DNA of 54,175 bases, taken from assembly GCF_001704635.1 (NCBI RefSeq), contig NZ_MAXF01000098.1:1-54175 (forward strand), in the 5' to 3' direction. Both the position numbers and the translations under genes were made by a program. Source of the stretch: Streptomyces sparsogenes. GTDB lineage: Bacteria > Actinomycetota > Actinomycetes > Streptomycetales > Streptomycetaceae. Of this stretch, positions 17,781 through 24,603 are shown one piece after another; the first letter of the stretch is position 1; every line of letters starts with the position of its first letter. The notes beneath the pieces were generated by a model. The model searched no databases and had not been told where the DNA came from. It saw only the letters and a list, made by a program, of their open reading frames with translations.

Positions 17781-18089
17781 TCACCGCCAGCCGCGCCGCT
17801 GCGCGCTCGCCCGCCGCCGGCGGTCGTTGCACAGCAGGCAGCGGCCGTACCCCGGCGGCAGCGGGTCGTCCTTGTCCCCGTACAGCGGGTCCACGGCGCC
17901 GCGCGGATGCTCCGGGCAGCCCGTCGCGCCGTGCTCCGCGCCCAGCGCGCCGGCGGCGGCCAGCGCCCGGCGCAGGGCGTCGACGAGCAGCTCGGTCTCC
18001 TGTCCGGAGGGCGCGGCGTCCAGCGAGAAGGCGATGTCCGACGCGGTGGTGAGCGCGCTGCGGAGTTCGCGCAGGTCTGCGTAGCTCAT
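17781..18089 (-). CDS. Conserved-looking hypothetical protein with CPEH and CLLC motifs
   Basis: 102 aa from ATG at 18089 (MSYADLRELRSAL). The N-terminal half is a predicted helical region; the C-terminal half has CPEH and, about 26 residues later, CLLCND followed by a basic RRRR tail, which could bind a metal or nucleic acid. The ribosome site is weak. I do not recognise a named family. It converges on cabC and precedes the GH25 gene on the same strand. Confidence 0.7.
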   Translation of the reverse strand: MSYADLRELRSALTTASDIAFSLDAAPSGQETELLVDALRRALAAAGALGAEHGATGCPEHPRGAVDPLYGDKDDPLPPGYGRCLLCNDRRRRASAQRRGWR

Positions 18090-18166
18090 ACCGGAAGGGT
18101 AGGTGCCGCCACCGACAGCCGCCCCGGCTGCCCCACCCGCTCCCAGCCGCCCCCATCTGCTCCCGG

Positions 18167-18721
18167 CTACTCCTTCCGGGCCCAGGCTTGCAGGTCGGCC
18201 TTGCTGTCGAAGCGCGCCACGTTCTTGTCCACCGGGTGGTCGGTGTACTGGTGGATCCGCCACGTCGCCTTGATGCGCGGCTCGCCCGCCGTCACGTAGT
18301 CGGCGATCCACAGCCCGTCCCCGGCGTACGAGGTGGTGTCGACGTTCAGCCAGTACGTGCGGTTGCAGTACAGCAGCACCCGGTGCCCGGGGCGGAGCTT
18401 CTTGACCTCCCGTATGAACCGGTCCTTCTCGGCATTGCTCGCGTGGGTGCCCTCGGAGGTGGTCTCCCAGTCCACGGCGAGCAGGTCGTGCGACCGGGAG
18501 GCGCACTTCTCCACGAAATAGGCCGCCTGCGCCGCGATGTTGCCCGGCCACAGGAAGTGGTAGAAGCCGACCACGCACCCCGCCGCGCGGGCGCGGGCGG
18601 CCTGCGCGGACTGACGTGGGTTGATGTAGGAGCGGCCCTCGGTGGCCTTGATGAAGACGAAGGCCTGTCCGTCCGGGTCGAAGCTGGACTGGTGCGAACT
18701 GACGTCGATGCCCCGCAGCAT
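18167..18721 (-). CDS. Glycoside hydrolase family 25 (muramidase) protein
   Basis: 184 aa; ATG at 18721. It has the GH25 catalytic pattern: GIDVSSHQ (Asp6) at the N-terminus, FVFIKATEG, GFYHFLWPG, and the DWE box (Asp84, Glu86) in LLAVDWETT. The fold cleaves beta-1,4 MurNAc-GlcNAc linkages. No signal peptide or wall-binding domain is visible, which is unusual for a secreted muramidase; it may be exported otherwise or act inside. The C-terminus (ADLQAWARKE) is near typical domain length. Confidence 0.92.
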   Translation of the reverse strand: MLRGIDVSSHQSSFDPDGQAFVFIKATEGRSYINPRQSAQAARARAAGCVVGFYHFLWPGNIAAQAAYFVEKCASRSHDLLAVDWETTSEGTHASNAEKDRFIREVKKLRPGHRVLLYCNRTYWLNVDTTSYAGDGLWIADYVTAGEPRIKATWRIHQYTDHPVDKNVARFDSKADLQAWARKE

Positions 18722-18892
18722 GCTGCCTGCCTTGGATTGCCGTGCCGGATGTCCCCTGTTGTCCTTGTCATGCCCGGCGCGGCGCCGTCCGCACCGTCGA
18801 GGGGCGTCATCCGTCTCTACGCGGCGAGCCGTGCCCTGGACCAGCCGTTCCCCGGACGAGTCGTTTCCTGGGCGACCCGACCCGACTTCTCA

Positions 18893-19819
18893 TCAGCTCA
18901 GCAGAAACACGGCCGCGATCGCCAGATGAGTGACGTACTGGCCGGCCATGAAGGCGCGGTACGGGGCGCGTTCCCGCCCGGCGGCGGGATGCCGGCACAA
19001 CCAGGAGACCCAGCCCGCGCCCCCCGCCAGCACCGCGGCCGCGCCCAGCAGCGGCGGATCCCAGACGGCGGCGCCCACGGCGAACGCCAGGGCCACCGCC
19101 GGGGCGCAGACCGCCGTGACCGTCCGCGCCGCCCTCTCGCCGCGGACCACCGCGAGCGTGCGGCGCCCGCCCTCCCGGTCCCCGGGGATGTCGCCCAGAT
19201 CCTTCGCGAACGCCCCCACCAGACCCATCCACGCCGACATCACGCCGGCGACCAGCCAGAACCCCGGCCGCGGCGCCCCGCCCGCGGCCTGCGCCCCGGC
19301 CCCGTACGTGCACAGCCCCACGCCGATCACCGACAACGACGACGACCAGCTGCGCCGCTTCGCGCTGAGCGGCGGCGCGGAATACGCCCAGCCGAAGAAC
19401 AGCATTCCGCCGATGCACAGCAGGAGGCCCGGATCGCCGACGCCGAGCAGCAGAGCGGCCGCGGTCAGGACGCCGATCGCCCACGCGGCCGCGCGGACGG
19501 ACAGCGCGCCGGACGCCAGCGGCCGCCGCGAGCCGTTGGCCCGGTCCTCCGGCAGGTCCATCACGCCGTTGAGCAGATAGGCCGAAGCGGTGGCGCAGAA
19601 CGAGGCGAGGGCCCCGACGGCGACCCGCGCCGCGGACAAGTGCTCGCCGGGCCAGGCCCCGAGGGCCCCGACGGCGAAGCGGGCGAGGAAGACCACCTGG
19701 ACCACGGGGCGCGCCTCGCGAAGACACAGCCAGGCCACCCGTGCGGCGGCGACGTGCGGAGACGGCCGGGGTAACGGACCGTCGGGGGTGGCCGATGCGG
19801 CCTGTGAGCCTGGGGGCAT
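18893..19819 (-). CDS. UbiA-type prenyltransferase family protein with an early TTA codon
   Basis: 308 aa; eight to nine membrane segments. It has both Asp-rich motifs of the UbiA superfamily: NGVMDLPEDRANGSRRPLAS (NxxxDxxxD) and DLGDIPGDREGGRRTL. It resembles EboC-like SCO6-family prenyltransferases; donor and acceptor are unknown. Codon 16 is TTA (19772-19774), the bldA-dependent leucine codon, if the ATG at 19819 is used; a GTG at about codon 28 would avoid it. The start lies 9 nt after the stop of a TPR remnant, and its own ribosome site is weak. Confidence 0.88.
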   Translation of the reverse strand: MPPGSQAASATPDGPLPRPSPHVAAARVAWLCLREARPVVQVVFLARFAVGALGAWPGEHLSAARVAVGALASFCATASAYLLNGVMDLPEDRANGSRRPLASGALSVRAAAWAIGVLTAAALLLGVGDPGLLLCIGGMLFFGWAYSAPPLSAKRRSWSSSLSVIGVGLCTYGAGAQAAGGAPRPGFWLVAGVMSAWMGLVGAFAKDLGDIPGDREGGRRTLAVVRGERAARTVTAVCAPAVALAFAVGAAVWDPPLLGAAAVLAGGAGWVSWLCRHPAAGRERAPYRAFMAGQYVTHLAIAAVFLLS

Positions 19820-19828
19820 GGGCAGAAT

Positions 19829-20041
19829 CTAGCCGTCGTCCCCTTCGCCGGCGAGAACGCGTCGCAGCGCGGCGAGGTCGTCCCGGCGGGTGGCGGTGTC
19901 GGGGTGACCGGGGCCGAGGATGGTCTCGGTGATGGTCAGGGCCCGGTGTGCCAGTGGGAGGGCTTCGGCAGGGCGGCCCAACCCGAGGTCCTGCTCCAGT
20001 ACGCTGAGCCCATCAGCACGGACCCGCGTAGTGCACGGTCA
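19829..20041 (-). pseudogene. C-terminal remnant of a tetratricopeptide (FxSxx-COOH/NB-ARC type) protein
   Basis: The minus strand reads open from a TGA near 20041 to TAG at 19829-19831. It encodes a recognisable TPR end: LGRPAEALPLAHRALTITE, then LGPGHPDTATRRDDLAALRR. This is how large Streptomyces TPR/NB-ARC signalling proteins end. No start codon or upstream part exists; instead the Uma2-like gene begins in the opposite direction at 20054. It is therefore a truncated leftover, suggesting a recombination junction here. Confidence 0.72.
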
Positions 20042-20053
20042 GGGAGGTGAGTC

Positions 20054-20620
20054 ATGACCGCCGAGATGGTCGCTCCCGCGTGGATGCACCAGCAGATCAC
20101 CGCCGAGCAGTACGACTCCTGGTCCGAGGAGCAGTGCGCGGGCGTCGAGATCGTGGACGGGATGGTCGTCGTAAGCCCAAGCGCGTCCAAGCGGCACAAC
20201 CGCCTGGCCCGGATCCTCGCGAACGCCCTGGACGCCGCCGCCGGACCCGAGTGGAACGCCGACACGGACTTCGACGTCCGCCTGCAGGACGTGCCGCTCA
20301 CCAATCAGCGCCCGGACGTGGTCGTGTACCGCGCGGAGACGATCGACGTCACGCCCACCCGCCCCGAGCATGTGCTGCTGGTCGCCCAGGTCGTGTCGCC
20401 GGGTTCGGAGACCACGGACCGGATCGTGAAGGTGGATCAGTACGCGAAGGCCGGGATTGCCTTCTACTGGCGGGTCGAGCAGGCCGCCACCGGCGTTCCG
20501 TTGGTGTACACGTACGTCCTGGACCCCGCCACCAGGGTCTACCGGGACGGAGACGTGTTCACCGGAGTGGTGAAGGCAACGGCTCCGTTCCCGGTGGACA
20601 TCGACCTCGGCCAGATGTAG
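20054..20620 (+). CDS. Uma2-family (PD-(D/E)XK-like) protein, probable nuclease-fold, Glu replaced
   Basis: 188 aa; ATG at 20054 with GGGAGGTGA. It has the Uma2/DUF820 layout: VEIVDGMVVVSPSASKRHN, RPDVVVYR (metal-binding Asp), then LLVAQVVSPGSETTD followed by KVDQYAKAGIAFYW. In most members the segment is VEVVSPxS, whose Glu is the catalytic acid; here it is Gln, so nuclease activity is doubtful. The family is very abundant in actinomycetes and cyanobacteria, with no agreed role. It abuts the truncated TPR gene. Confidence 0.9.
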   Translation: MTAEMVAPAWMHQQITAEQYDSWSEEQCAGVEIVDGMVVVSPSASKRHNRLARILANALDAAAGPEWNADTDFDVRLQDVPLTNQRPDVVVYRAETIDVTPTRPEHVLLVAQVVSPGSETTDRIVKVDQYAKAGIAFYWRVEQAATGVPLVYTYVLDPATRVYRDGDVFTGVVKATAPFPVDIDLGQM

Positions 20621-20635
20621 CCACCGGCCCGTCGC

Positions 20636-21013
20636 TCAGGCCCTGCTCTGCCGCTCGGTGCAGGCGACGCACCGCTCGGCGTGCGGTACGGCCAGCACCC
20701 GCTCCCGGCCGATGGGGGCGCCGCAGGTGGCGCAGGTGCCGAAGGTGCCGTCCTGGATGCGGGTGAGGGCGGCGAGGGTCCGTTCCAGGAGGGCGGTGGC
20801 GGCGTCGGCGCGGGTGTGGAGTTCCTCGATGGCGAGGGTGGTGGCGCCGGCGTCCGCGGCGTCGAGGACGCAGTCGCCGCGGACGGCCGACTCGGTTTTC
20901 CGCGCGTCGGCGATCTCCGCGCGGAGGCGGTCGCGCAGGTCGGACAGTACGGCGGCCGCCTCATCGAGGTCCTGCGGCCCGAGGGGGCTCTCGCGCGGGG
21001 GTGTGCTGTTCAT
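20636..21013 (-). CDS. TraR/DksA-type C4 zinc-finger protein
   Basis: 125 aa from ATG 21013 (MNSTPPRES). A long coiled helical N-terminal part is followed by a four-Cys zinc finger: CATC, then CVAC 17 residues on, typical of DksA/TraR (prokaryotic DksA/TraR C4-type finger). Enteric homologues insert into the RNA polymerase secondary channel with ppGpp; actinobacterial ones are less understood. Its stop is 15 nt from the convergent Uma2-like gene and its start lies close to the DUF5133 stop, so the two minus-strand genes may be co-transcribed. Confidence 0.9.
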   Translation of the reverse strand: MNSTPPRESPLGPQDLDEAAAVLSDLRDRLRAEIADARKTESAVRGDCVLDAADAGATTLAIEELHTRADAATALLERTLAALTRIQDGTFGTCATCGAPIGRERVLAVPHAERCVACTERQSRA

Positions 21014-21035
21014 GGTGGTCAAGCCGGTCCCGCCG

Positions 21036-21263
21036 TCAGTTGGCCACAAGGGAGTCGTCCTCGACGCGGGCGCCGGGGAGCCGGTGGCGGGCGGCGATGA
21101 GGGCCGCGTCCACGTCCCGGGTCCCGGTGGAGACGCACAGGGTGTAGGCGACGTCGTCCATGCGCTGCCGTACTTCGGGGCTGCCTTCCTCGGCGTTCAG
21201 CGCGCGCAGGGTTTCGTACTGCTGGACGAGGTTGCGCAGGACCGCGGGGTGTGCCATCAGCAT
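21036..21263 (-). CDS. DUF5133 domain protein
   Basis: 75 aa; ATG at 21263 with AAGGAGG 6 nt upstream. It matches the small actinobacterial DUF5133 family throughout: MLMAHPAVLRNLVQQYETL at the start, then MDDVAYTLCVSTGTRDVDAA and AARHRLPGARVEDDS. Function unknown; such genes tend to sit near antibiotic or stress loci. It is probably the first gene of a two-gene unit with the DksA-like gene. Confidence 0.88.
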   Translation of the reverse strand: MLMAHPAVLRNLVQQYETLRALNAEEGSPEVRQRMDDVAYTLCVSTGTRDVDAALIAARHRLPGARVEDDSLVAN

Positions 21264-21454
21264 GGGGCCTCCTTGGGGCGCAGAACCGTTACAGGGGTGA
21301 GCGGAAGCTCGGATACCCGCCGGGTGAACGCGTATGCCCTCGTGTTTCGAGAGGTCCCAGTGGTGTTAGAGGCGGGAAATGGCGGGGACCCGGTTACGTG
21401 GTGTCCACGGGCACCAGGAGCGGTGTCCACGGGAACCGGACCAGAAAGGTTGTG

Positions 21455-22042
21455 ATGGTAGTGGGGCACGGCGGAGACGTCATCGAAGAGCTGACCCGGG
21501 ACCACCGCGAGGTGGACCGGCTCTTCGAGCAGATCGGGGCCGCCGCTGCGGGAAGCCCAGAGCGGAAACGCCTGGTGGACCAGGTGACCATCGAATTGGT
21601 ACGGCATTCGGTTGCCGAGGAGGAGTACCTCTATCCGGCCGTCCGGCGCCACCTGCCGGACGGTGACGCGACCGCCGACAAGGAGATCGCCGACCACGGC
21701 ACGGTCGAGCGGCTGCTCAAGGACCTGGAGGGGCGCGACGCGGACGCTTCCGACTTCGACGTCCTTGTGCGCAAACTGAAGACAGAGGTCACGAGCCACG
21801 TTCGTGACGAGGAGACGAACCTCTTCCCGCAGCTGCGCCGGGCCTGCGACAAGGAGGCCCTGCACGAGCTGGGGGAGAAGGTACGCAGCGCGAAGAAGAC
21901 CGCGCCCACCAGGCCGCACCCGGGCGCGCCGGACAGCGCTCCGGCGCTCAAGCTCCTCGCCCCCGGGGCGGGGCTGGTCGACCGGGCCCGTGATCTGGTC
22001 ACCGGACGCGGCAAGCAACCGAAGGGCAGGGAAGAGGGATAA
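21455..22042 (+). CDS. Hemerythrin HHE domain protein
   Basis: 195 aa from ATG 21455 (MVVGHGGDVIEEL), with GAAAGG upstream. A four-helix di-iron domain covers about residues 5-150: LTRDHREVDRLFEQI, RHSVAEEEYLYP, IADHGTVERLL and HVRDEETNLFPQL supply the His and Glu ligands. A basic, Pro-rich C-terminal tail follows. Such proteins bind oxygen or sense redox/NO and iron; the exact role here is unknown. It is followed 2 nt later by the Rho-N-like gene, so the two form an operon. Confidence 0.93.
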   Translation: MVVGHGGDVIEELTRDHREVDRLFEQIGAAAAGSPERKRLVDQVTIELVRHSVAEEEYLYPAVRRHLPDGDATADKEIADHGTVERLLKDLEGRDADASDFDVLVRKLKTEVTSHVRDEETNLFPQLRRACDKEALHELGEKVRSAKKTAPTRPHPGAPDSAPALKLLAPGAGLVDRARDLVTGRGKQPKGREEG

Positions 22043-22044
22043 CC

Positions 22045-22371
22045 ATGCCCGCACGATCCAGCAGTAAGCGCGAACGACAGTACGAGCACATCAAGGAGGG
22101 CGCGGAGAAGCGGGGCGCGTCCGAGGGCCGTGCCAAGGAGATGGCGGCCCGTACGGTCAACAAGGAACGGGCCCGCGCCGGCGAGAGCAAGTCCGCCAGC
22201 AAGAGCTCGACCCGGGACCGCAAGTCCGCGCCGCAGCGCGGCGGCGAGCGGTCGGGCGGCGGCTCGAAGGGGCCGACGCGCGATCAGCTCTACAACGAGG
22301 CCAAGCAGCGCGGCATCGAGGGCCGCTCGCACATGACCAAGGACGAGCTGGCCAAGGCCCTGGGCCGCTGA
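22045..22371 (+). CDS. Small basic protein with Rho-N/SAP-like tail ('plasmid stabilization protein' family)
   Basis: 108 aa; ATG at 22045, two bases after the hemerythrin stop. The N-terminus (SSKRERQYEHIKEGAEKRG) and middle (AARTVNKERARAGES) are strongly charged. The C-terminal 35 residues (DQLYNEAKQRGIEGRS, MTKDELAKAL) match a Rho-N/SAP-like nucleic-acid-binding helix-extended-helix. Streptomyces homologues are commonly labelled plasmid stabilization protein without experimental basis. Coupling to hemerythrin suggests a stress-linked role, possibly DNA or RNA binding. Confidence 0.85.
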   Translation: MPARSSSKRERQYEHIKEGAEKRGASEGRAKEMAARTVNKERARAGESKSASKSSTRDRKSAPQRGGERSGGGSKGPTRDQLYNEAKQRGIEGRSHMTKDELAKALGR

Positions 22372-22417
22372 CCGTCCTCGAACGGGCCCGTGGGCCCAGG
22401 GGCCCGCGGGGTGTGCG

Positions 22418-22460
22418 CGTGGGAAGAGGTCCTGGTCGATGGCCAGGGCCTCTTCCCACG
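22418..22460. terminator. Long bidirectional hairpin between convergent genes
   Basis: CGTGGGAAGAGG plus CCTGG on the left (22418-22435) pairs with CCAGG plus CCTCTTCCCACG on the right (22443-22460), with single bulges. It separates the Rho-N-like gene from the heparinase gene that ends at 22463. Confidence 0.85.
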
Positions 22461-22462
22461 TC

Positions 22463-24454
22463 TTACCGTGACCGCTCCATCCGGACGGTGAACGGCTCCT
22501 CGGCGCAGGGGGCCGTGAGGGTCAGGGTGAGCCTGGCCAGCCGGTCTCCCCACGACGCGCGCAGCAGCGGGTCGTCGAGGGGCCGGTGTTCGAGGTGCGC
22601 GATGGCGCGGGCCGGGTCCCAGGTGATCGACAAGGCGAGCCCTTCGGCGGTGACCCGGGCCCGCCCCTCGGCCAGTTCGACCTCCCCCGACAGCACGTGC
22701 CGCAGCAGCACGGGGTGGGCGGGGCGCGCCGGGCCGGGGGCGCCGGGAGCCGGCGTCCAGCGGTCCTCGACCAGGATGTGGGCGGGGGAGTCCCGGGTGG
22801 CGCGGACGAGCCGCAGGGATCTGCGCCAGCTCCGCAGCAGGCCCGGCGGGTAGGCACCGGCGAGTTCGGCGTGCAGGGCGGCGCCGGTGGGGGTGAGGTC
22901 CACGCGTACGTCGTCCGCCGCGTGGGTGGGCCCGGGTTGCTGGGCGGCTCCCGGTTCGGGGACGTTGTGCCAGGCGCTCCGCAGGGGCCAGGCCTGGTAG
23001 CGGTCCGGGCCGAAGCTGGAGGCGGTGTACGTGGGCTGGCCGATGTCGACGACCAGGGGCCGGCCGTCCAGGGCGACCCAGTAGGAGCCCACGTCGAGGT
23101 GGTTGTGCCGTTCGCCGTTGTGCCCGGCCTTCGCGGCGAGCGTCAGTCCGGCCGCCGTGCCCGCCGCCTCGCGCGCGACGAGGACCTGCACCCGGGGGAG
23201 CCAGGTCTCGCGGGACAGCCAGGTGCTCCCGGCCGCGGGGGCGGTCAGGGCGCGGTGCCAGCGGGGGTCGGTGAGCCCCGCCAGGGCTCGGGCGAGGCCG
23301 GCCCGGGGGCGTACGGCGGCGCCGTCGCGGCCGCGGGCCAGCGCGTGGGCGCGGACGCCGGGGTCGGCCAGCCGCTCGCCCCACTGGAAGAGTAGGTGCC
23401 AGGGCTGGTCGGGCCACAGTCGGGCGGGGGCGTCTCCGGCGTTGACGTACCAGTCCCCGGCGAGGTGCATCCGGCTCGGGAACTTGCTGAGCGGGCCGAA
23501 GACGGGCAGGTCGCGGGCGTCGAGCGGGGGGCCGCCGGCGTCGGCGAGCAGGTCGAGGGCCTCCAGGAGCCGGCCGGCGCCCTGCCACCAGTAGGCGACG
23601 CCCTCGTCGATCCCGCCGTCGTCGGGGAGCACCGCGAGGTAGTGGTCCAGGCCCTCCACGACGAGCCGTACGAGCCGGGCCCGCCGCTCCTCGTCGTCGG
23701 TGAGCAGGAGGGCGGCGGCGAGCACCGCCCCATGGACCCACGGGTTCCAGTTGTGGGCGTCCCCGTCGAGGCCGATCCAGTGCCAGTCGCGGACGCGCTC
23801 GAAGGGGATCAGCACCCGCAGGTCCACCTCGCGCCGAAGCCGCCGCCGCAGCCCGGGGATCCGGCGGTCCAGATGCGGCCCCAGGACGTGGTCGGCCCAG
23901 GCCAGCAGGGACGCCACCTCGGCGGCCCCCAGGTCGAGGAACGGCCGGTCGGGGTCCGGGAGCACCTCGCCGCGCGAGTCGGCGAACCGGTCGTGCGGCG
24001 CCCAGCACCACGTACTGGCCTCGGCCAGGGCCACCAGCGCGTCGGCCGCCGCGTCCAGGTGGGGCGCGGCCCCGGGCGGGGCGTCGGCCGCCGCCACCTC
24101 GCCGGTGAGCGTGGCGGCGAGGACCAGCAGCGTGGTCCGCTCCCGCAGTCGCCCGGCGGCGTCCTCGTAGGCGGTCCGCACGCCGTCGCGGAAGGTCCGC
24201 GCCCAGTCCGACGCGGTCAGTACGGGCGCGTCGCGGCGGAGTTCGGCCGCGGCCTCGTCCAACAGCCCCCGGCGGGTGGCGGCGTCCACCGCGTCCCACA
24301 CCGGGCGGGCGGTCACGTCGGGGACGCGCAGCCGCGCCCGGGCGTCCCGTAGGAGCTCGACCAGGGGATCGGCGCCGGGCCCGGCCTCCGGGACCGGGCC
24401 CAGCCGGTCCCGGAGGGAGCGGTGCGCGGCGGAAACCGGCTCTACCGTGCCCAT
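22463..24454 (-). CDS. Heparinase II/III family (PL) polysaccharide lyase-like protein
   Basis: 663 aa; ATG at 24454 with AGGAG upstream. An N-terminal alpha/alpha-toroid of about 380 residues contains HWIGLDGDAHNWNPWVHG and DEGVAYWWQGAGR. The heparinase II/III beta-sandwich follows, with KAGHNGERHNHLDVGSYWVA (His rich) and GRPLVVDIGQPTYTA. The family cleaves uronic-acid-containing polysaccharides or oligosaccharides by beta-elimination. No signal peptide is evident, so it may act on imported oligosaccharides. It is divergent from the DUF2264 gene and shares its repeat-bearing promoter region. Confidence 0.9.
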   Translation of the reverse strand: MGTVEPVSAAHRSLRDRLGPVPEAGPGADPLVELLRDARARLRVPDVTARPVWDAVDAATRRGLLDEAAAELRRDAPVLTASDWARTFRDGVRTAYEDAAGRLRERTTLLVLAATLTGEVAAADAPPGAAPHLDAAADALVALAEASTWCWAPHDRFADSRGEVLPDPDRPFLDLGAAEVASLLAWADHVLGPHLDRRIPGLRRRLRREVDLRVLIPFERVRDWHWIGLDGDAHNWNPWVHGAVLAAALLLTDDEERRARLVRLVVEGLDHYLAVLPDDGGIDEGVAYWWQGAGRLLEALDLLADAGGPPLDARDLPVFGPLSKFPSRMHLAGDWYVNAGDAPARLWPDQPWHLLFQWGERLADPGVRAHALARGRDGAAVRPRAGLARALAGLTDPRWHRALTAPAAGSTWLSRETWLPRVQVLVAREAAGTAAGLTLAAKAGHNGERHNHLDVGSYWVALDGRPLVVDIGQPTYTASSFGPDRYQAWPLRSAWHNVPEPGAAQQPGPTHAADDVRVDLTPTGAALHAELAGAYPPGLLRSWRRSLRLVRATRDSPAHILVEDRWTPAPGAPGPARPAHPVLLRHVLSGEVELAEGRARVTAEGLALSITWDPARAIAHLEHRPLDDPLLRASWGDRLARLTLTLTAPCAEEPFTVRMERSR

Positions 24455-24465
24455 GGTGGATCTCT

Positions 24466-24522
24466 CCTGATCGGTTGCCTGATCGGTTCTCTGCCGACAC
24501 CTGATCGGTTGTCTGGTCGTTT
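24466..24522. promoter_or_regulatory. CCTGATCGGTT repeats in the divergent heparinase/DUF2264 promoter
   Basis: CCTGATCGGTT occurs at 24466, 24478 and 24500, with a degenerate fourth copy (TCTGGTCGTTT) at 24512. Spacing is 12, 22 and 12 bp, near one or two helical turns. The first copy overlaps the ribosome site of the heparinase gene. It is a likely operator array; TGTTCGA just beyond (24524-24530) also recurs upstream of the regulator gene. Confidence 0.65.
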
Positions 24523-24603
24523 CTGTTCGAAATCGTTGACTCGGAACTATGCCACGGGGTGAGGTGGCAGATCACCACTCACCACAGACTTCCGGAGGAA
24601 GCA

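Noticed and set aside
22463..24454. Alginate lyase or true heparinase
   Set aside because: The fold fits the heparinase II/III superfamily, but nothing visible fixes the substrate, so no specific enzyme name is given.
24577..24589. ACTCACCACAGAC before the DUF2264 start, identical to the right end of palindrome copy 1
   Set aside because: Only 13 bp match and no inverse arm is present, so it cannot be called a third copy. It could be a chance match or a short remnant.
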